64,000 bases of DNA, taken from the NCBI RefSeq assembly GCF_026230175.1, contig NZ_CP104208.1, positions 1,922,001 through 1,986,000 on the forward strand, given 5' to 3'. The stretch comes from Desulfovibrio mangrovi. GTDB lineage: Bacteria; Desulfobacterota; Desulfovibrionia; Desulfovibrionales; Desulfovibrionaceae. A program made the translations under genes and the position numbers. Shown one piece after another: positions 1 to 8,417 of this stretch. Numbering within the stretch: the stretch's first letter is position 1; every line of letters begins with the position of its first letter. The notes under the pieces were generated by a model. It made no database searches and was not told the DNA's origin. It saw only the letters and a program-made list of their open reading frames with translations.

Positions 1-24
1 TCCCGACTATAGTCCGGAGGAACA

Positions 25-597
25 ATGACCACCCGTTCCCGTTTCATTCTGGCCGCCCTGTCCGTCCTGCTGCTTGCGCTTGCGGCCTGCGGGCCCACCA
101 ACTACGTCCGCCTGCGCTACACCTCGGAATTGGCCCCAGCCCACATCCAGCCCAACGCTCCCACCGTAGCCATCGTCGAATTCGCTGACGGACGCTCCAA
201 AAAGGACGTTGGGATCCGCAATGACGCCACTCCTTTCATTCCGGTATCCAGCGTTACCGCATGGGTCAGCGAAGCTCTCAGGGAAGAACTGAGCCGCAAG
301 GGACTCAACACGCGCTATGTGAAAAGCGCCGATGAAGTAGCGCCCGGTGAACACGTAATCACCGGTACGGTCAAAAAGGTATGGCTGAAGCAGAACACGC
401 TCACAGCCTACAGCGTATCCATCGAGGCAGCCATCGCACTGGATGATGCGATGCCCGTCACGTACCGCTCCGAGCAGGAGCGTCAGGACATCCCCACCGG
501 AGATGTAACTGAAGAGCATCTCAGCGAGACACTGCGCACCATGCTCTCCAGCGCCGTGGAGGATCTTCTGGCGAAGATCTACAATACCGCGAACTAA
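25..597 (+). CDS. outer-membrane lipoprotein, YajG-like
   Basis: A 190-residue exported lipoprotein. The first 21 residues are a signal peptide ending in a lipobox (L-A-A-C, Cys at about residue 21), so the mature protein should be lipid-anchored. The remainder (V-A-I-V-E-F near residue 50, and a predicted alternating strand/helix region to the C-terminus) resembles the YajG family of small lipoproteins; the biochemical role is not known. A Shine-Dalgarno GGAGGAAC lies just before the ATG. The stop is immediately followed by the GTG of the next gene, so the two are probably translationally coupled. Confidence 0.7.
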   Translation: MTTRSRFILAALSVLLLALAACGPTNYVRLRYTSELAPAHIQPNAPTVAIVEFADGRSKKDVGIRNDATPFIPVSSVTAWVSEALREELSRKGLNTRYVKSADEVAPGEHVITGTVKKVWLKQNTLTAYSVSIEAAIALDDAMPVTYRSEQERQDIPTGDVTEEHLSETLRTMLSSAVEDLLAKIYNTAN

Positions 598-1653
598 GTG
601 CGCCGTATTCTAGCCATTATCTGGTGCCTCTGGGCCTTGAGCCCGGGGGCACCCTGTCAGGCGCAGCCCGCTGCTGCCCCTGCATTCAAACACTCCGTGG
701 CAGTAGCCTTTGGCGGGGAGCTGGGCCTGCCTGTGGCAGTGCGTGTGACTGAAGCCATGGCCCGCATAGGAGCCATGCAGAAAGCCGCCCAGTGGCTTGA
801 CCGGGATAAAAGTGTGCAGTTGGCCCGAATGGGCTACGAAAAAACCGACCCGCAAGTACTGCGAGATGCCCAGCCCCTTGCATGGATGCTCTACCGTGCA
901 GTCATCACCGAGCAAGAAAAGATAGGCAAGGCGCCTGACCTTGGCGTCCGGTCAACGGCTACAGTAGTCCCCCCCAAGAACTTTCCCGTGCGCCTCAAGG
1001 ATGCCCTGCTGCAGTCACTGCAGCTCCTGCTGCATCGCAAGGCTCTCGATCATGAACAGCGTATTCTGCGCCGCTTCGTACAACTGACTGCCTCCATGCC
1101 TGACATGGCGGCACCGGCAGATGCGCTGAACAAGCAGTTTGAACCCCAGTTCACCGACATCGCCAACGAACTTCATGCCCTCACCCTGCTTCGCGAACAG
1201 CTGGCAAGCCTGCAGAACGGACTGTGGACGCAACCGGAGCCGATTTCCCTTGCCATGAAGAGGGCTATTGAACTGGCACCGGACAACCCTCTGCTCTGGT
1301 ACGCCAAGGGCACGGCGGATTATCAGCTCCAGCGTACACAAGATGCCCTGAATGCGCTCGACAGGTGCCTTGACCTCATGCCCAATTTTGCACAGGCCCT
1401 GCATGACAGAGGCACAATATATGTGCGCCTTCACCTCACCACACTGGCTCTTGCCGATTATGATGCCGCCATCCGTCTTCAGCCCCGCAACGCCGATTTC
1501 TTCCGCTCCCGCGGCTCGGCGCACCTCGTCAACGAAGACTTTTCTCCCATGTGCCGCGACTTCTACACGGCCTGCGCTCTCGGGGTCTGCGAGAATTACC
1601 ACTGGGCCACAAGCCGGGGACACTGCACATCCGCACCGCCTGCGGGACAGTAA
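598..1653 (+). CDS. secreted TPR-repeat protein
   Basis: A 351-residue exported protein starting at GTG directly after the upstream TAA, with no independent ribosome site, which suggests coupling. Residues 1-22 form a signal peptide (two Arg, hydrophobic core, C-Q-A-Q cleavage region). Residues about 225-320 hold two or three tetratricopeptide repeats (A-P-D-N-P-L-L-W-Y-A-K-G and A-L-H-D-R-G-T-I-Y styles), so it probably scaffolds a periplasmic or envelope protein complex. A Cys-rich tail (C-R-D-F-Y-T-A-C, C-E-N-Y, G-H-C) could form disulfides. The partner is probably the upstream lipoprotein; the specific function is unknown. Confidence 0.7.
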   Translation: MRRILAIIWCLWALSPGAPCQAQPAAAPAFKHSVAVAFGGELGLPVAVRVTEAMARIGAMQKAAQWLDRDKSVQLARMGYEKTDPQVLRDAQPLAWMLYRAVITEQEKIGKAPDLGVRSTATVVPPKNFPVRLKDALLQSLQLLLHRKALDHEQRILRRFVQLTASMPDMAAPADALNKQFEPQFTDIANELHALTLLREQLASLQNGLWTQPEPISLAMKRAIELAPDNPLLWYAKGTADYQLQRTQDALNALDRCLDLMPNFAQALHDRGTIYVRLHLTTLALADYDAAIRLQPRNADFFRSRGSAHLVNEDFSPMCRDFYTACALGVCENYHWATSRGHCTSAPPAGQ

Positions 1654-1687
1654 CATGCTGCGGGCCTCAGCATCCTGAATTTCCATG

Positions 1688-1882
1688 AAAAAAGAGATCG
1701 GCCGCGTCTGGGGGTAGTAGACGCGGCCGACGCTGCAAGGGAGGAGGATGATGAATGGTGCGGCTTCGCTGCTTAACCGCACGGGAGACCGGGTGCTGCA
1801 AACCGGTCCATCATTCCCTGTTGTCATCGAAAACGTTCGACGACAAACATCCATATGGCCAGATTACACTACGCTAAGGAGC
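1688..1882 (-). ncRNA. putative structured small RNA with intrinsic terminator
   Basis: No convincing gene occupies 1654-2016. Read on the minus strand, the stretch forms four successive hairpins: 1846-1821 (11-bp stem with one G-U), 1808-1787, 1782-1758, and a 13-bp GC-rich stem at 1731-1697 followed by a T6 run at 1693-1688, which is a classical intrinsic terminator. The linker between hairpins three and four (1757-1732) is unpaired and carries CCTCCTCCC, complementary to Shine-Dalgarno sequences. A TATAAT lies at 1893-1888; no clear -35 is seen. It does not match 6S, tmRNA, RNase P or SRP RNA motifs. The 5' end is estimated from the -10 box. Confidence 0.5.
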
Positions 1883-1887
1883 GGGCT

Positions 1888-1893
1888 ATTATA
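1888..1893 (-). promoter_or_regulatory. -10 box for the putative small RNA
   Basis: A perfect TATAAT on the minus strand about 40 bases upstream of the first hairpin of the putative small RNA. The expected -35 position (about 1911-1916) reads CGCGGG, a poor match, so another sigma factor or an activator may be needed, or the site may be fortuitous. Confidence 0.35.
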
Positions 1894-1952
1894 TTTTTCA
1901 AAATTGATTGCCCGCGACGACATTTTTCCGGCCCGCCTGCACGACCGATAAG

Positions 1953-1994
1953 AGAAAAGCCCCTGCCGCGAATTCGACAGGGGCTTGTTTTTTT
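1953..1994. terminator. bidirectional intrinsic terminator
   Basis: Inverted repeat AAGCCCCTG/CAGGGGCTT flanked by A-rich sequence on the left and T7 on the right. It lies just downstream of the minus-strand secreted protein gene and separates it from the putative small RNA. Confidence 0.8.
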
Positions 1995-2016
1995 CATGAA
2001 TAAACCTAACGGAAGG

Positions 2017-2913
2017 TCATCTCCAGACAAAGGAATCGGCGCTCCCCGCACAATGACACAGGCCCTCTGCCGGACGTTGCTGCAGTTGCCTGCGCAGGCA
2101 CATGGCCGCTTCATCCTGATACACAACCCACAACGATCCGTATCGTTCACAGATATATGTGTGTCCTCCCCGGGGCGCTTCTCTCCGGGCCTGCGGGGGG
2201 CCCATCAATTCATGCACCTGTTCCGGCGTCATGCCCCGTGCAATGGTGACACGTCCGGCCTTGCTCATCTGCAGATTCCTGCGGAGAACAGCATCGCGCT
2301 TCCTCTTCAGCTCATCCAGATCCTGCAGAGCACGTTCCCGATCCCGGTCGTCGAAAGGCCGGGGAGACGGGGGAGGTGCCGGCTTTGCCTGCTGACCGTC
2401 AGAGAGAGGCGGCATGGGAGCATATCCGTCAGACAGAGGAGCCATTTCAGCAACCCGTTGCCGAGCGAAATTCACAGCCCTGCCCGAGGCGTTAAGCTCA
2501 TCCCGCAGGGCGGGAGTCTTTGCTATCTGCTCAAGCCGTTCCAGCACATCCTGCGTATTGAAAGAAACCTTGCTTCTGCAGTGGACCGACATATGCTGCC
2601 CATCCAGGCGCACTTCTTCGCCCAGACGTTCAACCTGCAGCACTGCGGCCGTAAAACTGTATACCTCATCCCGCTCAAGAGAAAAATTGGCAATTTCAGT
2701 ACGGGACTCCATGTACACGCCAGCCCGCTCCAGCGCCTTTCGCTCGGCCTCCGCATAACACATGCGAACGGCCTCGGAACGGGAGTCGTTGTCTCCCATG
2801 TGGTAGACATGCTCCACGTCAAAGGTCTGCCATGCGCAAACGGGGGAACCGGCTCCAGATGCCAGCAGCAGCACTCCGCTGGTCATCACTGCCACAAACA
2901 ACCGCCTGATCAT
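2017..2913 (-). CDS. secreted protein with FlgT-N-like and SmpA/OmlA-like regions
   Basis: A 298-residue exported protein; residues 1-27 form a signal peptide. Residues about 30-125 (D-S-R-S-E-A-V-R-M-C-Y-A-E-A-E-R-K-A-L followed by a C-R-S-K-V strand) resemble the N-terminal domain of the flagellar protein FlgT. A Pro-rich linker and a charged helix (about 165-210) follow. Residues about 218-270 (I-A-R-G-M-T-P-E-Q-V-H-E-L-M-G-P-P and the following strands) look like the SmpA/OmlA (BamE-like) fold. Its ATG overlaps the upstream MBL hydrolase stop by four bases (ATGA), so the two are co-translated. The assignment rests on motif resemblance; the role is unknown. Confidence 0.6.
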   Translation of the reverse strand: MIRRLFVAVMTSGVLLLASGAGSPVCAWQTFDVEHVYHMGDNDSRSEAVRMCYAEAERKALERAGVYMESRTEIANFSLERDEVYSFTAAVLQVERLGEEVRLDGQHMSVHCRSKVSFNTQDVLERLEQIAKTPALRDELNASGRAVNFARQRVAEMAPLSDGYAPMPPLSDGQQAKPAPPPSPRPFDDRDRERALQDLDELKRKRDAVLRRNLQMSKAGRVTIARGMTPEQVHELMGPPQARREAPRGGHTYICERYGSLWVVYQDEAAMCLRRQLQQRPAEGLCHCAGSADSFVWR

Positions 2914-3758
2914 GACAGATCAATCTCCATACCCATACGGGCTGCAAAGCAATGCATGGAAACGCCTTGCTGCAACAGCACAGCATGGCAGCGCTTGACG
3001 ACGTCATCAATCATTTCGTCAGAGTGATCCTGGTTGTGGTGGAAGAGGCCAAACTGGCGCACCTTCGCATCCATGGCCAGTTGCAAAGCCCTGCGCCACG
3101 GGGAGTGCCCCCAGCCTCTGGTGTACCGATATTCCTCTTCAGTGAACTCCGCATCATGAAAAAGAAGGTCGGCACCGGCGCAGAACTCCACATATTCGTC
3201 ATAGCTCCGTCCGCCGGGGTGCGTCCCGTCAAGTTCATTATCGGTCAAAAAGACAAACGTCCTGCCGTTTTCCGTAAATTTATACCCAAGCCCGTTGTTG
3301 GGGTGGTTCAGAGCAATGCTCTGCACATCCAGCCCGCACACCTGAATAGGAGCATCTGCAGGCGTATTCTGCATCCACTGCACCTCGGCATCCAATCCAT
3401 GAAGCGGAACCGGAAAATACGGCGGAGACATGAGCCCCGAAAGCAATTGCTTCATATCGCCGCTCTCAAGGGGACAACCGTATACGGTCAGGGAAAAATC
3501 CTTCCGGTAAATGGGCTTGAAGAAGGGAAACCCCATCAGGTGATCCCAATGAGCATGGGTAAAAAACAGTGTGCAACGACTCCGTTTCTCGGCAAGCAGC
3601 TTGTTGCCCAACTGACGAATGCCGGTACCGGCATCTATGATGATGACCTCGTCACTGGCTGTACGCAGTTCCATGCAAGTGGTGGCGCCGCCATAGCGCA
3701 GAAACTCCTCCCCCGAAACGGGAATGGATCCTCGTGCACCCCAACACCTGACAATCAT
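2910..3758 (-). CDS. MBL-fold metallohydrolase
   Basis: A 282-residue cytoplasmic metallo-beta-lactamase-fold hydrolase. The metal-binding motif T-H-A-H-W-D-H-L-M-G lies near residues 86-95, an I-D-A-G-T-G strand precedes it, and later metal ligands are supplied by L-N-H-P near 152 and F-H-D-A-E near 205. The W-G-A-R-G-S-I-P start is typical of the RNase Z/cyclic-nucleotide phosphodiesterase-like branch often placed beside two-component or chemotaxis genes. The substrate cannot be told from sequence. It is the first gene of a two-gene unit with the secreted protein at 2017-2913. Confidence 0.85.
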   Translation of the reverse strand: MIVRCWGARGSIPVSGEEFLRYGGATTCMELRTASDEVIIIDAGTGIRQLGNKLLAEKRSRCTLFFTHAHWDHLMGFPFFKPIYRKDFSLTVYGCPLESGDMKQLLSGLMSPPYFPVPLHGLDAEVQWMQNTPADAPIQVCGLDVQSIALNHPNNGLGYKFTENGRTFVFLTDNELDGTHPGGRSYDEYVEFCAGADLLFHDAEFTEEEYRYTRGWGHSPWRRALQLAMDAKVRQFGLFHHNQDHSDEMIDDVVKRCHAVLLQQGVSMHCFAARMGMEIDLS

Positions 3759-3974
3759 AGTTCTCTCCAGTGTTGAAATTCTGGCAACAACAGGAAATGC
3801 AGGCCATCACGGCATGGCAGAACGGACCGGAGCACAATGTCGTGCCCCCTATCCACAACCTAGTCACCACCCAAAGATAAACCGCTATGAAAAATAAGGC
3901 AACCAGTGCTGATTGCAGAGGTATTTCCTTGCCTATTCCCGCAGAGTGCGCGAGGGTTCTAATCAGGAGGCAAT

Positions 3975-5174
3975 ATGTTTGATACCCTGACCTTGGAAAA
4001 ATATGCGGACGTCATTATCTGGGGCCTGCAAAAGGGCCGCAGCAAGGCTTTTGCCAAAAGCGATTTCATTCTGGTCAATTACGACCATGAAGCCCTGCCG
4101 CTTGCCGAAGAGGTCTGCGCCCAGTTGCATGATCGCGGCCTTATTCCCATCCACAGGGCCCTGCCGACACCGCGAATGGAATACGACCGCTACACCAAGG
4201 CCAACAACAAACGCCTCTCCACCCTCACTCCGGGAGACAAGGATCTCTACAACCACCTGAACGGCTCCATCAGTCTGATAGCGCCTTCTTCGCTCACCCA
4301 TCTGGCGAGCATTGATCCGGAACTGCTCAACCTCGTACAGAAATCACGCCACCCCCTGCGCCAGATCATGAATACACGGGAACAGATGGGTTCCTTCGGC
4401 TGGACGCTCTGCATGTACCCTACGCAGGCACTGGCCGCTCAGGCGGGCCTTTCCCTTGAAGAATATGCCCGGCAGATAAAACTCGCCTGCTATCTGGATG
4501 ACGGTACGCCGACTCACAAATGGCGTCTGCTGGCCAAACAGATTGAAGCCCTGCGCGAAGAACTGACCAGTCTCGGCAACTGCACCCTGCGCGTGGAATC
4601 GGATTCCGTGGACCTGCTGCTCAAGGTGGGCGAACGCCGCATCTGGGCAGGCCTCACGGGACGCAACCTGCCCAGCTTTGAACTATATGTCTCACCGGAC
4701 TACAGAACAGTGGAAGGAGTATACACCTCCAACCTCCCGTCGTTCCGTTCCGGCAACATCATCAGCGATGTACGGCTGGAGTTCAAACAAGGACGCGTTA
4801 CCGCCATGCAGGCCGCGCACAGCGAGGCATTTGTGGTCAAGCAACTGAATCTGGACGAGGGCGCAGCCCGTGTCGGTGAATTCGCACTGGTGGACAAGCG
4901 CTTTTCACGCATCTCCGCCTTCATGGCCAACACCCTGTACGACGAAAACCACGGCGGCACGTGGGGGTCCATGCATATTGCCCTCGGCAATGCCTACAAC
5001 AACACCCTTGCCGGAGACGTCACGGCGTATGATGAAGAACTCCGTCGTTCGCTCGGCTTCAACTCGTCCATCCTGCACTGGGACCTCGTCAATACGGAGC
5101 GCAAGCGGGTAACCGCCATCCTGAAGGACGGAACCCGCAAGACCATATACGAAGACGGGGAATTCACACTCTAG
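3975..5174 (+). CDS. aminopeptidase, peptidase family M29
   Basis: A 399-residue cytosolic metallo-aminopeptidase of the thermophilic aminopeptidase (AmpS/PepS, M29) family, which releases N-terminal residues from peptides with two divalent metals. Visible signatures are the C-terminal H-S-E-A-F-type region, G-E-F-A-L-V-D (about 297-303), an E-N-H-G-G-T metal-ligand segment (about 324) and H-I-A-L-G-N-A-Y (about 333); length is usual for the family. AGGAGGCAAT before the ATG supports the start. It stands alone downstream of a divergent unit; the small gene at 5228 follows 53 bases later. Confidence 0.88.
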   Translation: MFDTLTLEKYADVIIWGLQKGRSKAFAKSDFILVNYDHEALPLAEEVCAQLHDRGLIPIHRALPTPRMEYDRYTKANNKRLSTLTPGDKDLYNHLNGSISLIAPSSLTHLASIDPELLNLVQKSRHPLRQIMNTREQMGSFGWTLCMYPTQALAAQAGLSLEEYARQIKLACYLDDGTPTHKWRLLAKQIEALREELTSLGNCTLRVESDSVDLLLKVGERRIWAGLTGRNLPSFELYVSPDYRTVEGVYTSNLPSFRSGNIISDVRLEFKQGRVTAMQAAHSEAFVVKQLNLDEGAARVGEFALVDKRFSRISAFMANTLYDENHGGTWGSMHIALGNAYNNTLAGDVTAYDEELRRSLGFNSSILHWDLVNTERKRVTAILKDGTRKTIYEDGEFTL

Positions 5175-5227
5175 GCACCGCAGCACAGGCTTGCCTTTCC
5201 TTTGAAAAAACGGCACCGTCCACGCCC

Positions 5228-5542
5228 ATGGAACAGATCATCATCAAGGTATACGGAAGCATTTCTCCGGCAGGGAATGAGTTGCTGCAGGCAGCGCAGC
5301 GCGTTGCAGACGAGAGTGTTTCGCTGGAAGGGGACATGCTCCTCATAAGCCATGAAGGCATGTATTTCATGATCGACGACTTTATCGAAGCCATCAAACC
5401 CCATCTGGGTAAGGGGTCTGAAGGACGCATTGATTACATCGACATGGACGAATGGACCCTGACACGCTACCGCATCCAGGACGGGCTCATCACACGCAGC
5501 GAGGCCGGACTGAATCAGGTGATGGACTACTCGGGTCACTAA
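5228..5542 (+). CDS. conserved hypothetical protein, 104 aa
   Basis: A small soluble acidic protein with alternating strand and helix segments, no signal peptide and no recognisable motif. It follows the M29 aminopeptidase by 53 bases and could be co-transcribed with it. Its stop (TAA) overlaps the stop of the convergent gene at 5539, with no terminator between the two, so the transcripts probably overlap. I do not recognise the family. Confidence 0.6.
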   Translation: MEQIIIKVYGSISPAGNELLQAAQRVADESVSLEGDMLLISHEGMYFMIDDFIEAIKPHLGKGSEGRIDYIDMDEWTLTRYRIQDGLITRSEAGLNQVMDYSGH

Positions 5543-5874
5543 TCGTCTTCGTCGCCGAACCTGCCTGCTCCGTGTCCCATACGGTTCACATTGGCCTCTT
5601 CATATGAGGACATCGTGTACAACCGCACCTTGTGGCTGCGGGGGAATTCCTTTTTCAAAAGCTGCTTGAGAAGACGTTTCAGTTTCTCCATTGAAACCTC
5701 TTCCCAACGCTCCTGCTCAAATCCATCCTCAATAACCGTAAAGGCATCATAACCGGTGCGGACCAGCGCGACAGACCGGTTCCGCTTGTAGGTGCGGACA
5801 TCAAGACAGTGCCCCCTCTCCAGCTTGGCCGCACGTTGCAGCACTGTGGCTATCAGGGTTGTCTTATCGATCAT
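5539..5874 (-). CDS. small protein of unknown function downstream of cheD
   Basis: A 111-residue protein starting at the ATG that overlaps the end of cheD. An in-frame upstream extension to 5961 lies inside cheD and is unlikely to be translated. Seen: an N-terminal helix, a basic strand region (R-T-Y-K-R-N-R), an amphipathic Lys/Leu-rich helix (about 65-80) and an acidic tail (D-E-D-D). Overlap with cheD indicates translational coupling and perhaps a role linked to chemotaxis, but no family is recognised. Confidence 0.55.
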   Translation of the reverse strand: MIDKTTLIATVLQRAAKLERGHCLDVRTYKRNRSVALVRTGYDAFTVIEDGFEQERWEEVSMEKLKRLLKQLLKKEFPRSHKVRLYTMSSYEEANVNRMGHGAGRFGDEDD

Positions 5875-6400
5875 ACAATACCCCTCCCCCATTCCGCATG
5901 GACATGACAATGTGCTTGCGGCCGGGTGACACCACGGTAATCTTGCCCTCGCCCACCTCAAAAAAGACCGTCCGGCTCAGCTCCAGCCCCACATCCTGCA
6001 ATCTGATGGGGATGCCCCGATTAGAGAGTAACGTCCGTACAGCCTGCACATTCCGCTGGCCGATAAAAAAACGGCTGCTGTTGGGCAGCACGCTGGCTCC
6101 ACCGATAAGCGCGGCGCTCAAACCCGTGGCAAACGGATTACCTCTGAGTCGCCCTATATGCCGCAGCAAATGCTCAACGCCCTTGTCGGCATAATAACCG
6201 GGGGCCTCGTCATTACTTCTGCCCCTGTTGCTGATGGAGGAGTCCGGCAATGCAATGTGCACCATGCCGCCGACGGTAGTCCGCGGATCATAGAGAATGA
6301 GCGCAACGCACGACCCAAGACCGAAGGTCTTGAGCACCGCCTCCGGTTTTGCGGAAGCGGCAAGCTCACCGATTCCAATTATGTGATTGTTATCGCCCAT
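5864..6400 (-). CDS. cheD: chemoreceptor glutamine deamidase CheD
   Basis: A 178-residue CheD, which deamidates Gln side chains of methyl-accepting chemotaxis proteins and tunes the CheA pathway in the cytoplasm. The catalytic Cys lies in T-F-G-L-G-S-C-V-A (about residue 31) and the catalytic His in G-G-M-V-H-I-A-L-P (about residue 48), with the family pattern N-x-x-A-V and F-F-E-V-G later. A GAGGGG Shine-Dalgarno sits seven bases before the ATG. The 3' end overlaps the small unknown gene. The orphan location, away from cheA/cheB, is common in Desulfovibrio relatives. Confidence 0.92.
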   Translation of the reverse strand: MGDNNHIIGIGELAASAKPEAVLKTFGLGSCVALILYDPRTTVGGMVHIALPDSSISNRGRSNDEAPGYYADKGVEHLLRHIGRLRGNPFATGLSAALIGGASVLPNSSRFFIGQRNVQAVRTLLSNRGIPIRLQDVGLELSRTVFFEVGEGKITVVSPGRKHIVMSMRNGGGVLYDR

Positions 6401-6635
6401 TCAAGACCCCTCGGAGGGGGGCACAACGCTCACCCTGACCTTCCGGAAGCCCTGCAACAGGCGACGAGTACCCGCTAATTCCAAATCAATTCCCGCAAAA
6501 GTAAAAAATGCTGAAAAACCATGGCAATACTTTACTATTCATAACGATAATCATCCAGCATTACACATAGTACAACAAGAAACAAACACCGTACAAGTCA
6601 AATCAGGAAAAACTCGCAGGCAGCGGCAACAATAA
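6401..6635 (-). other. intergenic region upstream of cheD
   Basis: An AT-rich stretch without a gene. It holds a possible minus-strand promoter for cheD (TTGCCA, 17 bases, TTACTT, near 6530-6502) and a partial Fur-box-like sequence ATAACGATAATCAT around 6541-6554. Both are weak. Confidence 0.3.
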
Positions 6636-6664
6636 GGGCCGCCCTCCAGCCGGAAGGCGGCCCC
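6631..6664 (-). terminator. intrinsic terminator of rny
   Basis: Hairpin GGGCCGCC/GGCGGCCC with a 12-base loop, followed on the minus strand by TTATTGTT, beginning 23 bases after the rny stop. Confidence 0.75.
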
Positions 6665-6687
6665 TGTCATCACACGAGATGATGGAA

Positions 6688-8247
6688 CTACTTGGCGTAA
6701 CCTACGGCCCTGCGCTCACGAATGACCGTAACGCGAATCTGGCCGGGGTACGTAAGGTTCTTCTCGATCTGCTCGGCAATGTCCTTGCACAGCAGGTACG
6801 TGGTGTCATCGTCCACGTTGTCGGAGTTGACCATAACGCGGATTTCACGGCCAGCCTGGATGGCGTATGCCTTGGAAACACCTTCGAACGCGGTGGCAAT
6901 GCCTTCCAGATCTTCAAGGCGCTTCACGTAGTTTTCAAGCAGTTCCTTACGGGCGCCGGGACGGGCACCGGAAAGGGAGTCCGCGGCCTGCACAAGCACA
7001 GCCAAGGCAGACTTGGGCGGCTGATCTTCATGGTGTGCGGCGATGGCGTGGATGATTTCCTTGCTTTCGCCGTACTTCTTGGCAAGGTCGGCACCAATGA
7101 TGGCGTGGGGACCTTCCACTTCGTGGTCCACAGCCTTGCCGATGTCGTGCAGCAGGCCGGCGCGCTTGGCGCGCTTTACGTCAAGGCCGAGTTCTGCAGC
7201 CATCATGCCGCACAGGGAAGCCACTTCCAGCGAGTGCTGCAGCACGTTCTGGGAAAAGCTGGTGCGGTACTTGAGCTGACCGAGCAGCTTGATGATATCG
7301 GCATGAATACCATGCACACCGGCGTCAAACGTTGCCTGTTCGCCCACTTCACGCAGCTGTACTTCCAATTCCTGCTGCACCTTGCGGACAACGTCCTCAA
7401 TGCGGGCAGGGTGGATGCGGCCGTCGCTGATGAGCCGCTCAAGCGCCATCTTTGCAATCTGGCGGCGCAACGGGCTGTAAGCGGAAAGAATGACGGTTTC
7501 AGGAGTGTCGTCGATGATCAGGTCAACACCGGTGGCTGCTTCAAGCGCACGGATGTTACGACCTTCGCGACCGATAATGCGACCCTTCATATCTTCGCTG
7601 GGCAGGGTAACAGCGGTAACGGTCTGTTCGCCCACGTAGTCGCCCGCATAACGCTGAATGGCGGTCGCAAGAATTTCCTTGGCCTTGCGGCTTGCGGTTT
7701 CCTTGGCTTCCGCCTCGATCTGCCGCATCATCTTTGCGGCTTCATGCTTGGTACGGGATTCGATCTCTTCGAACAGGCGCTCTTTGGCCTCATCTGCCGT
7801 CAGTCCGGAGACTTCCTGCAGACGAAGTTCCTGCTCCTGAACCTTTTCATCCAACAAAGCAGCCTGCTCTTCCAGCTTGCGCTCCTTGCGGGTGAAATCC
7901 TTTTCCTGAACGAGCAGTTCCTGCTCTTTCTGAGTCGCCTGCTCACGCTTGCGCTCAAGGCGCTCGGACTGCTCCTGCAGTTTGTGATCGCGACTCTTTA
8001 TCTCTGCTTCGCGCTCCTTGAACTCTTGTTCAAGGGTGCGTTTCTGGTTGTATATCTCGTCCTGCCCCTGAAGGATAATTTCCTTCTTCTGGGCCTGTGC
8101 TTCCTTGCGCGCTTCTTCGATAATGCGATTCGCCAGTTCCTGAGCATCGTTCAGACGCTTGGAGGAAATGACCTTATGCATCGCATATCCGGTTGCTGCG
8201 CCGATAATGGCACCCAGCAGGACGAGCCCGATGGACATCAGACTCAT
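6688..8247 (-). CDS. rny: ribonuclease Y
   Basis: A 519-residue membrane-anchored endoribonuclease that starts mRNA decay. Domains in order: an N-terminal transmembrane segment (about 3-25), a long charged coiled coil (about 30-200), a KH RNA-binding domain with [11 protein letters not shown] (about 212-222), and an HD hydrolase domain with H-S-L-E-V-A and L-L-H-D-I-G-K (about 336-370). Length is usual for the family. GGGAG precedes the ATG at 8247. It lies downstream of zapA and 6S RNA on the same strand and has its own terminator. Confidence 0.97.
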   Translation of the reverse strand: MSLMSIGLVLLGAIIGAATGYAMHKVISSKRLNDAQELANRIIEEARKEAQAQKKEIILQGQDEIYNQKRTLEQEFKEREAEIKSRDHKLQEQSERLERKREQATQKEQELLVQEKDFTRKERKLEEQAALLDEKVQEQELRLQEVSGLTADEAKERLFEEIESRTKHEAAKMMRQIEAEAKETASRKAKEILATAIQRYAGDYVGEQTVTAVTLPSEDMKGRIIGREGRNIRALEAATGVDLIIDDTPETVILSAYSPLRRQIAKMALERLISDGRIHPARIEDVVRKVQQELEVQLREVGEQATFDAGVHGIHADIIKLLGQLKYRTSFSQNVLQHSLEVASLCGMMAAELGLDVKRAKRAGLLHDIGKAVDHEVEGPHAIIGADLAKKYGESKEIIHAIAAHHEDQPPKSALAVLVQAADSLSGARPGARKELLENYVKRLEDLEGIATAFEGVSKAYAIQAGREIRVMVNSDNVDDDTTYLLCKDIAEQIEKNLTYPGQIRVTVIRERRAVGYAK

Positions 8248-8417
8248 GCTGTTACTCCCATAGCATTCGGAAGCCCCATTCCGAATGGTCCATTGTTATG
8301 ACGCGACGTTGCGCCTGCTACACAGGAGGCAGCATGGAGAGGGGAGGATCCGGTACCGGACTAGATCAAGCCTGCCACGCATCTATTCATAAACGCGGCA
8401 CGGCTGTGAAGGGCTGA

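Noticed and set aside
1748-1951. Plus-strand 67-codon frame with a strong ribosome-like AGGGAGGAGG before an ATG
   Set aside because: The purine run is the complement of the small RNA's C-rich linker; the frame runs through its hairpins and has no protein-like composition. It is kept as the main rival explanation.
1855-3027. 390-codon plus-strand frame
   Set aside because: Runs antisense through the secreted protein gene, which has a signal peptide, domain motifs and ATGA overlap with its neighbour; the plus frame has none.
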